Shown one piece after another: positions 15,762 to 24,552 of a stretch of 64,000 nt of DNA (position 1 is the stretch's first letter; each line of letters begins with the position of its first letter). This DNA is from an uncultured Eubacteriales bacterium. GTDB lineage: Bacteria; Bacillota; Clostridia; Oscillospirales; CAG-272. Location: the NCBI GenBank assembly GCA_934373635.1, contig CAKROZ010000009.1:8368-72367 (forward strand), written 5' to 3'. The position numbers and the translations under genes were made by a program. The notes under the pieces are model-generated. The model searched no databases and had not been told where the DNA came from. It saw only the letters and a list, made by a program, of their open reading frames with translations.

Positions 15762-16358
15762 TCAGCCGAGAATGTTTTCCACAATGCCCGCAAAGCCGTA
15801 GAAGGCGAGGGACACGATGGCGGCGGCGATCAGGGTCACGGGGAGGCCGCGGAAGGGCTTCGGCGACGGGCAGTTCTCGATACGGGAGCGCACCCCCGCG
15901 AAGAGCACCATCGCAAAGAGAAAGCCGAGTCCCACGCCGAGGGAGGAGAACATCGACTCGAGGAAGTTGTAGCCGTCGGTCACGTTGTTGATGGCAACGC
16001 CGAGCACGGCACAGTTGGTCGTGATCAGGGGAAGGTAGACACCGAGCGATTTATGAAGCGCGGGCAAAAACTTCTTTAACACGAGCTCCACAAACTGTAC
16101 CAGTGCCGCAATTACGAGAATGAATACAATTGTTTGCAAATACTCAAGTTTCAGCGGCGTAAGCACGAAGGTCTGCAGAGGATAAGTGACCGCCGTCGCG
16201 CACAGCATGACGAAGGTTACGGCGATGCCCATGCCGCTCGCCTGATCGAATTTCTTCGATACGCCGAGGAAGGGGCAGATGCCGAGGAATTTCTGAAGCA
16301 CGTAGTTGTTGACGAGCACGCCGCTCATTAAGATCAGGATCAGAGATTTGAAGGTCAT
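15762..16358 (-). CDS. rnfA: Rnf complex subunit RnfA
   Basis: 198 aa with six hydrophobic helices; begins MTFKSLILILMSGVLVNNYV and continues LGICPFLGVSKK and TNCAVLGVAINN. RnfA and RnfE are the homologous inverted membrane subunits that hold an intramembrane iron cluster by conserved Cys. The start codon overlaps the rnfE stop (ATGA). Confidence 0.96.
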   Translation of the reverse strand: MTFKSLILILMSGVLVNNYVLQKFLGICPFLGVSKKFDQASGMGIAVTFVMLCATAVTYPLQTFVLTPLKLEYLQTIVFILVIAALVQFVELVLKKFLPALHKSLGVYLPLITTNCAVLGVAINNVTDGYNFLESMFSSLGVGLGFLFAMVLFAGVRSRIENCPSPKPFRGLPVTLIAAAIVSLAFYGFAGIVENILG

Positions 16359-17116
16359 TGTCCGTCCTCCTTCTTTTGTGCGTCGGTGTCGGGGGCGTCT
16401 TCCGGCTCGCCCGCATCTTCCGCGATCTCGGTCACCTCACTGCAGGAGGTCTTGCCGCACAGCGCGGCGGAGGGACAGCTCTCGCAGCTGAATTCCTTTT
16501 TTATGACGCCGCCCTGCTTTTCGCGCAGCTTGTTCATCAGGGCGATCAGAAGACCGAAGATGAGGAAACCGCCGGGCGCCTGCGTCAGGATCGGAATGCG
16601 GTAATCCTTGAGGAAGGGGATCGCAATGCCCGCGAAGGTGCCGTTGCCGAACACCTCGCGGATCGTCGCCATGCAGAAGAGGGCGAGCAGGAATCCGAGA
16701 CCCATGCCGAGACCGTCGAGCATGGAGTCGGTGACGGGGTGCTTTCTCGCGAACATCTCGGCTCTGCCGAGGATGATGCAGTTGACGACGATCAGGGCGA
16801 GATACACGCCCATCATGTCGTAAAGATCGGGTAAGAACGCGTGCATGAGCATCTGCACGACCGAGACAAAGCCTGCGATAATGACGATATAACAGGGGAT
16901 GCGCACCGTGTCGGGAATGACCTTGCGCAGGGCGGAGATCGCCGCGTTCGAGCAGACGAGGACGGCGGTCGCCGCGAGTCCCATGCCGACGGCGGAAATG
17001 ACGCTCCCCGTCTGGGCGAGGGTCGGACAGGTGCCGAGGACGAGAACGAGAACGGGATTTTCCATGATGAGTCCGCGTAGGAGGATCATCCATTTGCTGT
17101 TTTTGAGCTTGTTCAT
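16355..17116 (-). CDS. rnfE: Rnf complex subunit RnfE with Cys-rich C-terminal tail
   Basis: 253 aa. The ATG at 17116 is chosen because GAGGAGG sits 6 nt upstream; an earlier in-frame start overlaps rnfG. The six-helix RnfE core has NPVLVLVLGTCPTLAQTGS and VNCIILGRAEMFARKHP. After the last helix comes a tail of about 50 residues with four closely spaced Cys (CESCPSAALCGKTSC) and then an acidic end. The tail is cytosolic if topology follows RnfE, and could bind a metal or cluster. The core function is shuttling electrons across the membrane within Rnf. Confidence 0.94.
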   Translation of the reverse strand: MNKLKNSKWMILLRGLIMENPVLVLVLGTCPTLAQTGSVISAVGMGLAATAVLVCSNAAISALRKVIPDTVRIPCYIVIIAGFVSVVQMLMHAFLPDLYDMMGVYLALIVVNCIILGRAEMFARKHPVTDSMLDGLGMGLGFLLALFCMATIREVFGNGTFAGIAIPFLKDYRIPILTQAPGGFLIFGLLIALMNKLREKQGGVIKKEFSCESCPSAALCGKTSCSEVTEIAEDAGEPEDAPDTDAQKKEDGQ

Positions 17117-17127
17117 ACCGTACCTCC

Positions 17128-17661
17128 TCACTTTGCGAGCAACGCGTTGTCCGTCAGCGCACGGAACGCGTCCTTGATGGCGTTACGGAAGGCGGTCGAG
17201 GAATAGGTGACGCCCGCGACGAGCTTTACGCCCTTAAGGGATTCATCCTTCCCGACATAGATTTCGGGATAAGTCTCCTTGCCGAAATCCTTCGATTCGG
17301 AATAGGAGGTTAAGAGCACGCCCGTAATCTTTCCGTCGCTTCCGATGCCGACGGTGATGTTCATCGGCTCGCCCGCCGAGGTGTATTGCGAGGTCGTCGA
17401 AAGGAGGAGGACATACCCCCGTCCCTCGCTCTCGCGGTAGACGCTCTTCACCGTGTCGGGCAGGGTCAGCCCCTCGAGTGCGGTGAAGTCCGCGCCGTCC
17501 TTCATGACGACGCGCAGGGATTCCATCTCTTTTTTGTGTGCGTTTTCTTCCACGATCGGAGCGGTGAAGAGGTTCACAACAGCGAGTGCCAGTGCCACCA
17601 TGAGACAGATGGAGGTCAGAACGATGGCAGGCATGAATTTCGTCTTTTGTGCTTCCGTCAT
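17128..17661 (-). CDS. rnfG: Rnf complex subunit RnfG (covalent FMN)
   Basis: 177 aa. It has an N-terminal membrane helix (AIVLTSICLMVALALAVVNL) and an extracytoplasmic FMN-binding domain. The attachment motif reads VAGVTYSSTAF; the Thr equivalent to the FMN-bearing residue of the S/T-G-A-T motif is present. FMN transfer needs ApbE, which is not in this window. The ATG overlaps the rnfD stop. Confidence 0.94.
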   Translation of the reverse strand: MTEAQKTKFMPAIVLTSICLMVALALAVVNLFTAPIVEENAHKKEMESLRVVMKDGADFTALEGLTLPDTVKSVYRESEGRGYVLLLSTTSQYTSAGEPMNITVGIGSDGKITGVLLTSYSESKDFGKETYPEIYVGKDESLKGVKLVAGVTYSSTAFRNAIKDAFRALTDNALLAK

Positions 17662-18593
17662 TTCTTTGCACCTCCGAGCGGACGCTTTGCCGTCCGGTTC
17701 TCAATATAGGGAGAGAGGATGTTCATGAAGAGAATAGCGAAGGACACCCCCTCGGGATAGGAGCCGAAGAAGCGGATGAGGCAGGTGATGAGTCCGCACC
17801 CGAAGGCGAAGACCACACGTCCGAGCTTGTTGATCGGCCCCGTTACGTAATCGGTCGCCATGAAGATTGCGCCGATGAGAAGTCCGCCCGCCAAGATTTC
17901 GTAAAGCGCGAGCAGGGCGTCTCCCGTGACGCAGAGGGAAAAGAGATACACCGTGCCGACGAAGGTCGCGGGCACGTACCAGTCAATCACTCCGCGCACG
18001 ACGAGGTAGACAAAGCCGAGGAGAAGGGCGATTGCGCAGGTTTCCCCCATCGCGCCGCCGCGAATGCCGAGGAACATGTCCCCGATGCTCGGAAGGGAAG
18101 CCGAGCCGCCCGCGAGGATCTTTCCGATGCTCTCAAGGGGCGTCGCGCTTGCCTCGAGGTCGAGGGGCATGGTGCCGCCGCCCGCCTCGGAGAAGGCAAT
18201 CAGCATGAAAATTCTGCCCGTGATCGCGGGGTTCGCGAAGTTACAGCCGAGCCCGCCGAACAGGCACTTGACCACGAGGATCGAGAACACCGCGCCGATG
18301 ACACACTGCCACACGGGCACGTCGGCGTGAATGTTCAGCGCGAGGAGCAGACCCGTTACGACGGCGGAAAGGTCGTCGACCGTCTGTTTTTTCTTTGTCA
18401 CGAGGTTGAAAAGATATTCCGTCAGCACCGCCGTCGCCACACAGGCGAAAATAATCACAAAGGCGGAGAGCCCGAACAGTACGACCGCCGCGATCGTCGC
18501 GGGGGCAAGGGCGATGAGCACGTCCCCCATCAGGCGGCGCGTCGTTACGGACGAGCGGATGTGCGGAGAGGAAGATACAACAAGCTTTTCCAT
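17658..18593 (-). CDS. rnfD: Rnf complex subunit RnfD (covalent FMN)
   Basis: 311 aa integral membrane protein (NQR2/RnfD family). Landmarks include the N-terminal HIRSSVTTRRLMGDVLIALA, the FMN-attachment region LEASATPLESI and the C-terminal MATDYVTGPI and EGVSFAILFMN. It carries electrons inward from RnfG and probably contributes to the ion path. Starts 13 bp after rnfC. Confidence 0.95.
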   Translation of the reverse strand: MEKLVVSSSPHIRSSVTTRRLMGDVLIALAPATIAAVVLFGLSAFVIIFACVATAVLTEYLFNLVTKKKQTVDDLSAVVTGLLLALNIHADVPVWQCVIGAVFSILVVKCLFGGLGCNFANPAITGRIFMLIAFSEAGGGTMPLDLEASATPLESIGKILAGGSASLPSIGDMFLGIRGGAMGETCAIALLLGFVYLVVRGVIDWYVPATFVGTVYLFSLCVTGDALLALYEILAGGLLIGAIFMATDYVTGPINKLGRVVFAFGCGLITCLIRFFGSYPEGVSFAILFMNILSPYIENRTAKRPLGGAKK

Positions 18594-18606
18594 GAAATTC
18601 CTTCCT

Positions 18607-19944
18607 TTACTTCAGCGTGTCTTGATGCGCCTTGTATTCGCGCAGGGCGGCTTTCGCGAGGCGGTTCGTCGCGACGAGCGGGCGCTTCGCGGGGCAGACA
18701 TAGGAGCAACAGCCGCATTCGATGCAGAGATTGATCTTCGCCTCCTCGAGCCTTGCGGCGCGGTCGGCGGCGTCCTCTATGTTCATCGCGCGGGCGTAGA
18801 GCGTGGGATTCAGATGCATCGGGCAGTTGTCGACGCATCTGCCGCAGTGGATGCAGGCGGTCGATTCGGGGAGCCTTGCGTCCTTTGTATCGAGGACGGT
18901 CAGGGCGTTCGTCGTTTTCAGCACGGGGTCGAGGGTCGAGCACACCGCGACGCCCATCATCGGACCGCCGAGCAGAATCTTGCCGACGGGCTTCGAGGTG
19001 CCGCCCGCAAATTCGATCACGTCGCCGATGCTCGCCCCGACGGGAACGATGACGTTTTTCGGTTCCTTCACGGCGGAGCCGTCCACCGTCACACACTTTT
19101 CGACAAGTGGCATGCCGCTCTCGAAATACTTTGCGAGGAAGGCAAGCGAGGTGATGTTGATGACGAGGGCACCGACGTCGGCGGGGAGCTTTCCTTCGGG
19201 GACGACCCGTCCCGTCGTGTTGTAGATCAGAATTTTTTCGCCGCCCTGCGGATAGGTGTCGGGCAGGGAAACGACGCGCACCTTCGCCTCCGAGGAGAAG
19301 ATCTCCTCCATCTTGGCGATGGCGTCGGGCTTGTTCTTCTCGATGCCGATGAGGAATTTCTTCGCGGGCACGTAGGTCATGAGAAGCTTCATCCCGCGAT
19401 AGACGTAGCCGCTCTCGAAGAGCATTGTATGCGTATCCGAGGTGATATACGGCTCACATTCCGCCGCGTTGATAATCACCGTGTCGATGAGTCCCTTCTT
19501 CACCGCGTCGAGCTTGACCTGTGTCGGGAAGCCCGCGCCGCCGAGACCGACGAGTCCGCTCTCCCGCACCGCGGCGGAAAAGCCGTCGAAATCGGAAACG
19601 GAGGGAGGCGCGAGCTTCTCGTCGGGCGTCATCTGCCCGTCCGAGGCAATGCGGATGGCATCGACGGTGCGTCCGCCCGAGGTGAGGTAGGGTTCGATCT
19701 TCGCCACGGTACCCGAGACCGAGGCATAGACGGGGGAAGAGACGTAGCCCGAAGCCTCCGCAATCTTCTGCCCGACCTTCACCGTGTCGCCGACCCTGAC
19801 AATCGGGGTGGCGGGTGCGCCGATGTGCTGGGAGAGCAGAATCAGGACCTCTGCGGGCGGCGTCATGCGCACCGCGCGGGAATGGGCGGTCGCCTTTTTG
19901 TGGGGAAGGCGCGTTTTACCGAGCTTGAAAAACGGCATGTTCAT
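18607..19944 (-). CDS. rnfC: Rnf complex subunit RnfC
   Basis: 445 aa from the ATG at 19944, the length usual for clostridial RnfC. The frame is open upstream to 20220 but that part is GC-rich leader without similarity. The start is uncertain by two codons (a second ATG at 19938), and no strong ribosome binding site is visible. Domains in order: RnfC barrel (VRVGDTVKVGQKIAEASG), NADH/FMN Rossmann region (GLGGAGFPTQVKLD), SLBB, and two 4Fe-4S clusters (CIHCGRCVDNCP, CIECGCCSYVCP). It is the NAD-reducing subunit. First gene of the rnf operon. Confidence 0.94.
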   Translation of the reverse strand: MNMPFFKLGKTRLPHKKATAHSRAVRMTPPAEVLILLSQHIGAPATPIVRVGDTVKVGQKIAEASGYVSSPVYASVSGTVAKIEPYLTSGGRTVDAIRIASDGQMTPDEKLAPPSVSDFDGFSAAVRESGLVGLGGAGFPTQVKLDAVKKGLIDTVIINAAECEPYITSDTHTMLFESGYVYRGMKLLMTYVPAKKFLIGIEKNKPDAIAKMEEIFSSEAKVRVVSLPDTYPQGGEKILIYNTTGRVVPEGKLPADVGALVINITSLAFLAKYFESGMPLVEKCVTVDGSAVKEPKNVIVPVGASIGDVIEFAGGTSKPVGKILLGGPMMGVAVCSTLDPVLKTTNALTVLDTKDARLPESTACIHCGRCVDNCPMHLNPTLYARAMNIEDAADRAARLEEAKINLCIECGCCSYVCPAKRPLVATNRLAKAALREYKAHQDTLK

Positions 19945-20379
19945 GACCGAGGGAGCAAGGCGCTCTCGCGCGGACTCCCTTTCCTTTCTCGTTGTTACAT
20001 GAAAAATTTTTACATGGGAAAAAGACAAGCCGACAAGATCTCTCGTACCCTCCGGAAAAGGGCAGACTTCCGAACCGCGGAGGCGGAGAGGGAAAACCCA
20101 CAGTGTCGTCAAAGCAGACGGGTCTGCCTTGCCGCCGCAGCAGGCGGCGGGGAGAGCCTCACCGTAGCGCCGAGTCGGCGGGCTTTCGCTAACGCAGAGC
20201 GCGGAGCGAAAAGATCCCACCGTGACCGCAGAGCGGTCGGCGCTTCCTATAGCGCGGTACGCCGTAGAGATCGCGACAGCCGCCTTGCGCGGGCGGAGGA
20301 GAGCCGGACATCGGCAGGGCGCGGCTTCGCCGTTTTTGCGAAGGGACGCTTTGCGGATGTCCGTCGGTTTGTTACCTTT
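19945..20379 (-). promoter_or_regulatory. long GC-rich leader of the rnf operon
   Basis: About 430 nt separate the predicted transcription start from rnfC. The leader contains several short hairpins: GACCGC-TCT-GCGGTC, GCCGCC-TGCTGC-GGCGGC and CAGAC-CC-GTCTG. It does not match an FMN, cyclic-di-GMP or T-box consensus that I know. No gene is supported here. Confidence 0.4.
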
Positions 20380-20408
20380 ATTATAATATATTATTCCGCA
20401 TCTGTCAA
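20380..20408 (-). promoter_or_regulatory. consensus promoter of the rnf operon
   Basis: TTGACA (20408-20403), a 17-bp spacer and TATAAT (20385-20380) on the minus strand: a perfect vegetative promoter, as expected for a core energy operon. Confidence 0.85.
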
Positions 20409-20615
20409 GGAATTTTCCGAATTTCCCGAATTTTCTTGACGTTAGTCAAAGGTAACTCTTGAGCGCAGAATCCGCCGTCCTTTGTTAAAAAATTATCAAA
20501 AACGGAAAGTATTCTTTACAAAAGAGGAGAAAATCCGCGATTTTTCGCTCTCCCCTCACCGAGAATCGCACATTTTCTTGCGTGACGCCACACGATTTTT
20601 AGCTTCAAAAACAAA

Positions 20616-20649
20616 GAAAAAGAGACGCGGCGCGCCGCGTCTCTTTTTC
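20616..20649. terminator. bidirectional intrinsic terminator
   Basis: A perfect palindrome GAAAAAGAGACGCGGCG/CGCCGCGTCTCTTTTTC: a GC stem flanked by A and T runs, able to stop transcription from either side. It lies downstream of the fatty-acid operon (minus). The 210 bp between it and the rnf promoter hold nothing recognisable. Confidence 0.85.
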
Positions 20650-20710
20650 GGGAGAGATTTTCGAAAACTTTCGAGAAAAAAGCATAAAATGTAAAGAAAA
20701 GTGTGGATTT

Positions 20711-21469
20711 TCAGCCTTTGCGAGTCGGTTCTTCTTCGGAAGAAGTACCCTTTTTCTCTTCCTTCTGCCAAAAGGCGGCGAGAAATTCCCTGTAGATACC
20801 TTCGGAGAAGGGCGGGCGGGCAAGCGCTCTCGTTTCTTCCTCGGTCAGCTCTCGCTCGGCAAAGGTACGCCCCGCGGCGCGGTATTTTTTCATCGCGCGG
20901 CGGAAGGCGGCGCTGTCCCCCGTGTCGACGAGCGTCTTGAGCTCGGGCGCGAGAATCGGCGTATAGCGGTCCCGCCCGAGGATGCAGTCAAGCTCATGGA
21001 GGAGGGGATCGTACACCCTCTCGGTGTCCGAATAGGCACAGGAGGAGACCAGAACGAGCCGCTTCTCGGGGTGCGGAAAGCGGAAGCCGTGGAAGGACTC
21101 TCCCCCCTTCGGCGGGAGCTGTCCGCGGTAGGTGGACATCAGGGGAAGAAGACGGTCGACGAGCAGTTTCATCTCGCCCGGCATTCCGAAAAAGTAGAGA
21201 GGAAAGCTCACGACGAGGACGTCTGCCGAGAGAATCTTCGCGGTCAGCGCGGGCACATCGTCCCCTGCGATCACGCACCGTCCCGCCGTCCGTCCCCAAC
21301 AGGAAAGACAGCCGCGGCAGGGGGTCACGTGCAGGTCGGAGACGTTCACTGTCTCGAATTCGGCGTCGCACCCCTCGGCAAATCCCTCGCAGAATGTCTG
21401 CGTCACGACCATCGTCGAGGAGGCGGCACGGCGGGGACTGCCGTTGAGGATCAGTACGCGCCGACTCAT
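20711..21469 (-). CDS. flavodoxin-fold NAD(P)H-dependent oxidoreductase
   Basis: 252 aa from the ATG at 21469, which overlaps the accA stop (ATGA). The frame is open further upstream but inside accA. Begins VLILNGSPRRAASS, the phosphate-binding loop of NADPH-dependent FMN reductases, then a Cys-rich loop (CRGCLSCWGRTAGRCVI) typical of iron-sulfur flavoprotein-like reductases, and SADVLVVSFPLYFFGMPG. Last gene of the fatty-acid-like operon, so it may reduce an intermediate or supply electrons there; that is inference. It is not similar to FabI, FabK, FabL or FabV. Confidence 0.85.
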   Translation of the reverse strand: MSRRVLILNGSPRRAASSTMVVTQTFCEGFAEGCDAEFETVNVSDLHVTPCRGCLSCWGRTAGRCVIAGDDVPALTAKILSADVLVVSFPLYFFGMPGEMKLLVDRLLPLMSTYRGQLPPKGGESFHGFRFPHPEKRLVLVSSCAYSDTERVYDPLLHELDCILGRDRYTPILAPELKTLVDTGDSAAFRRAMKKYRAAGRTFAERELTEEETRALARPPFSEGIYREFLAAFWQKEEKKGTSSEEEPTRKG

Positions 21470-22332
21470 GAGAAGAGACCGCGGCGCTTCTTCGCGGCGG
21501 CGCCATAGACGGGATATCTGCCGATCTTGCGGTATTTTTCGTAACGCGCGGCGAGCAGACGGTCGGTGTCCTCGTGGGAGAGATGCGTCAGCTTGCCGTA
21601 GAGCTCGGAGGCGAGATGCGACATGAAGGTGTCGAGGAGCTCCCCTTCGGCAAAGCTCTCGGGTTCTTCGATGATGCGCTCCACGACCTCCATCTCCCAC
21701 AGGTCGTGCGCGCCGAGCTTCAGATAGTCGGTGACCTCGGGGGCGCGGGCGGGATCCTTAAAGAGAATGCTCGCGCAGGACTCGGGCGCAATGACCGAAT
21801 AGTAGGCGTTTTCAAGCATCCATACCTCGTCCGCCACCGCGAGGGCAAGGGCACCGCCGCTCCCGCCCTCCCCGATCATCAGGGAAAGGGTGGGCGTCCT
21901 CACGGTGCCGAGCTCGAAAAGATTCTCGGCGATTGCATCGCCGATGCCGCGCTCCTCCGCGCTCTTTCCGCAGCTTGCGCCCTGCGTGTCGACAAGAAAG
22001 ATCACGGGGCGGGAAAACTTTTCCGCCTCCTTCGCGAGGCGGAGCGCCTTGCGGTACCCCTCGGGGCCGACAAAGCCGAAGTGGTGCCCCATGCGCCCGT
22101 AGGCGTCCTTGCCCTTTTCGATGCCGATGACCGTCACGGGCATGTCGAACAGGTGGGCGATACCCCCGACGATCGCGGGGTCGTCGCCGAAGCGGCGGTC
22201 GCCGTGAAGCTCGGTGAAATCGGTGAACATATGGCGGATGTAATCGGTGGCGGTGGCGCGGTGCGCACTGCGCGTCAGCCGAATTTTATCGTAGGCGGAG
22301 AGACGGCTCTCCGCGGTCGTAACGGTGTCCAT
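21466..22332 (-). CDS. accA: acetyl-CoA carboxylase carboxyltransferase subunit alpha
   Basis: 288 aa, somewhat shorter than E. coli AccA (319 aa). Motifs include ELHGDRRFGDDPAIVGGIA, GHHFGFVGPEGYRKALRLA, IFLVDTQGASCGKSAEERG and IGEGGSGGALALAVADEV (oxyanion region). With AccD it transfers carboxyl from carboxybiotin to acetyl-CoA, giving malonyl-CoA for the ketosynthases encoded upstream. Starts 12 bp after accD. Confidence 0.96.
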   Translation of the reverse strand: MDTVTTAESRLSAYDKIRLTRSAHRATATDYIRHMFTDFTELHGDRRFGDDPAIVGGIAHLFDMPVTVIGIEKGKDAYGRMGHHFGFVGPEGYRKALRLAKEAEKFSRPVIFLVDTQGASCGKSAEERGIGDAIAENLFELGTVRTPTLSLMIGEGGSGGALALAVADEVWMLENAYYSVIAPESCASILFKDPARAPEVTDYLKLGAHDLWEMEVVERIIEEPESFAEGELLDTFMSHLASELYGKLTHLSHEDTDRLLAARYEKYRKIGRYPVYGAAAKKRRGLFS

Positions 22333-22344
22333 GGTAGGCTCCTT

Positions 22345-23157
22345 TCAGTATCGTTCGTGGAAGGCGAGCATACGCGAAAGATAGGCGCGCTGTGCTTTTC
22401 TCTCCACGATGGCGTCGAGAAATCCCGTTTTCAGCCGGAATTCCGCACTCTGGAAATCGGGGGGCAGGGTCTCGCCCGTGTTCTGCTCGATCACGCGCTT
22501 ACCCGCAAAGCCGATCTGCGCGCCCGGCTCCGCGATGATGACGTCCCCGAGACTCGCGAAGGAGGCAGTCAGCCCGCCCATCGTCGGGTCGGTGAGGCAG
22601 GAAAGATAGAAGAGCCCCGCGTCGCTGTGACGCTTGAGCGCCATCGAGACCTTCGCCATCTGCATGAGGGAGAGCACCCCCTCCTGCATCCGTGCACCGC
22701 CCGAGACGGTATAGCCGATGACAGGCAGGCGTCTCGCCGTCGCGTATTCGAAGAGCGCGGCAATGCGGTCGCCGACCACTGTCCCCATGCTCCCGAGCAT
22801 GAAGTCGGGATTCATGATGAAAAGGCAGGCAGTATATCCGCAGATCTTGGTTCTGCCGCAGAGGACGGCTTCGTTCTCGCCGCTCTTTTCCTTCGCCGCG
22901 GCGACCTTTTCGGGATAGGAGGGGAAGGAGATCGGATCGCCGACGACATCCTCACCGAACAGCTCGGAGAAAGTGTCGGTGTCCGAAAGGAATTCCGCGC
23001 GGATTCTTGCGGGCATCCGATAGTACGCGCCACAGGACGGACAGAGGTAATAGGTGTCGAAAAGTTCCGCTTCTGTCGCTTCTTGTTTACATTTCGGACA
23101 GGCGACCCGCTTTTTTGAGCTTCGAATCGCCGAAAGCGTCGGGGTATGCTCGGACAT
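22345..23157 (-). CDS. accD: acetyl-CoA carboxylase carboxyltransferase subunit beta
   Basis: 270 aa. The N-terminal zinc ribbon has CPKC (residues 20-23) and CPSC (39-42), followed by the crotonase-like carboxyltransferase core (SGGARMQEGVLSLMQMAK, PTMGGLTASFASLGD, GFAGKRVIEQ). It is the partner of AccA. The biotin carrier AccB and biotin carboxylase AccC are not in this operon and must be encoded elsewhere. Its start overlaps the fabD stop. Confidence 0.96.
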   Translation of the reverse strand: MSEHTPTLSAIRSSKKRVACPKCKQEATEAELFDTYYLCPSCGAYYRMPARIRAEFLSDTDTFSELFGEDVVGDPISFPSYPEKVAAAKEKSGENEAVLCGRTKICGYTACLFIMNPDFMLGSMGTVVGDRIAALFEYATARRLPVIGYTVSGGARMQEGVLSLMQMAKVSMALKRHSDAGLFYLSCLTDPTMGGLTASFASLGDVIIAEPGAQIGFAGKRVIEQNTGETLPPDFQSAEFRLKTGFLDAIVERKAQRAYLSRMLAFHERY

Positions 23158-24086
23158 TATTCTTCTCCTTTCAGGGCATTTACGGTGCTCTCGAGAGAGG
23201 GGACGTCGGTCACGGTGAAGAGACGCGCCTCGGGGAGCGTGCGCTTGGCAAAGCCCGTGAGCGTCCCTCCCGCGCCGACCTCGACGAAGGTGTCGATGCC
23301 CGCGGCGGACATATTTTTGAGGATGGCTTCAAAGCGGACGGGGGAGTCGACCTGCTTCGCGACTCTCTCGCGGATGCCTTCGGCATCGTCGGGGTAGGGC
23401 TCGCCCGTCAGGTCGGCGTAAAGGGGAAGCATCGGCGCATGTACCGTCATGCCCGCGAGCGCGTCGCGGAGCACCGGCTCCGCCTCCGCCATGAAGGGGG
23501 TATGGAAGGCGCCCGCTACCGCGAGCTTCACCGCTCTGCCCCCGATGGCTTTCACATCCTCGCAGAGGGCGTTCACCGCGCCGACCTCGCCCGCGCAGGC
23601 GATCTGCCCCGGGCAGTTGTAATTGACGGGAGTCACCCCGGGGTGACGGCGGCAGACATCCTCCACGGTGGCGGCATCCAGTTTCAGCACCGCCGCCATG
23701 GCACCGGGGTAGCGTGTCGACAGCTCCGCCATCTTGCGCGAGCGGGCGAGCACGAGGGAAAAGGCGTCCTCGACCGAAAGGATGCCCGTATAGGCGAGCG
23801 CGGGGATCTCCCCGAGAGAGAATCCCGCGGCGGCGTCCGCGAGGATGCCCCGAGCGCGGAGCTCTTCGGCAAAGGCAAGCCCCGTGAGGAAGAGCGCGGG
23901 CTGCGCATGTTCGGTGCGGGTGAGCGTCGCGTCATCCCCCGAAAAGAGGGTGTCGAGAAGCCCCGGGAGAGCTTTCTCTCCCGCGTCGAAGAGCGCGCGT
24001 GCGTTCTCCGAGGAGAGGTAGAGATCACGACCCATGCCGACGCGCTGTGCGCCCTGCCCGCAAAAGAGGACGGCAAGCTTACTCAT
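23157..24086 (-). CDS. fabD: malonyl-CoA:ACP transacylase
   Basis: 309 aa from the ATG at 24086, which overlaps the fabZ stop. GQGAQ at residues 10-14, the catalytic Ser in AGFSLGEIPAL (FabD normally reads GHSLGE; here Phe replaces His before Ser), and the catalytic His in AGAFHTPFM. It loads malonyl from CoA onto the ACP encoded at the head of the operon. Confidence 0.94.
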   Translation of the reverse strand: MSKLAVLFCGQGAQRVGMGRDLYLSSENARALFDAGEKALPGLLDTLFSGDDATLTRTEHAQPALFLTGLAFAEELRARGILADAAAGFSLGEIPALAYTGILSVEDAFSLVLARSRKMAELSTRYPGAMAAVLKLDAATVEDVCRRHPGVTPVNYNCPGQIACAGEVGAVNALCEDVKAIGGRAVKLAVAGAFHTPFMAEAEPVLRDALAGMTVHAPMLPLYADLTGEPYPDDAEGIRERVAKQVDSPVRFEAILKNMSAAGIDTFVEVGAGGTLTGFAKRTLPEARLFTVTDVPSLESTVNALKGEE

Positions 24087-24552
24087 GCTCTTTGCCCTCC
24101 GTTTCTTCCTCTTCGGCAAAGACGCGGGACTTCGGCACCGAGGTGAAGGTCAGCGCCCCCTTGGCGCGTACCTCGCCCTCGACACGCACCACGGCGTCGA
24201 AGGAGATGAGCGCGCCGGCGTCGCGCGTCTTTTTGACGGAGATCTCCATGCGGTCGCCCGGGATCACCGACTTCATGAATTTGAAATTGTCGATCTTCAA
24301 AAGCACCCACAGCACCTCCTCACTCGGCGACAGGTCGACGACGAGGGAGCAGAGCTGGGCGCACGCCTCGGTGATGAGCACACCGGGGAGGATGGGCGCG
24401 TTCGGAAAATGCCCGACGAAATAGGGCTCGTTGACCGAGACGCACTTGATGCCGACGGCGGATTCGGAGGGCGTCCATTCGAGCACTCGCTCGATCATCT
24501 GAAAGGGCGGACGCTGTTTCAGCCTACGGTTGACTTCCATGATATTCATCAT
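24079..24552 (-). CDS. fabZ: 3-hydroxyacyl-ACP dehydratase FabZ
   Basis: 157 aa hot-dog fold. Begins MEVNRRLKQRPPFQMIERVLE; active-site segment HFPNAPILPGVLITEACAQ has the catalytic His and Glu. It removes water from 3-hydroxyacyl-ACP to give trans-2-enoyl-ACP. The start overlaps fabG (ATGA-type). Confidence 0.95.
   Translation of the reverse strand: MMNIMEVNRRLKQRPPFQMIERVLEWTPSESAVGIKCVSVNEPYFVGHFPNAPILPGVLITEACAQLCSLVVDLSPSEEVLWVLLKIDNFKFMKSVIPGDRMEISVKKTRDAGALISFDAVVRVEGEVRAKGALTFTSVPKSRVFAEEEETEGKEHE

Noticed and set aside
18607..20220. 537-aa RnfC with a 92-residue N-terminal extension
   Set aside because: The extension is encoded by the GC-rich leader, shows no similarity and exceeds the usual family length; the ATG at 19944 fits RnfC.
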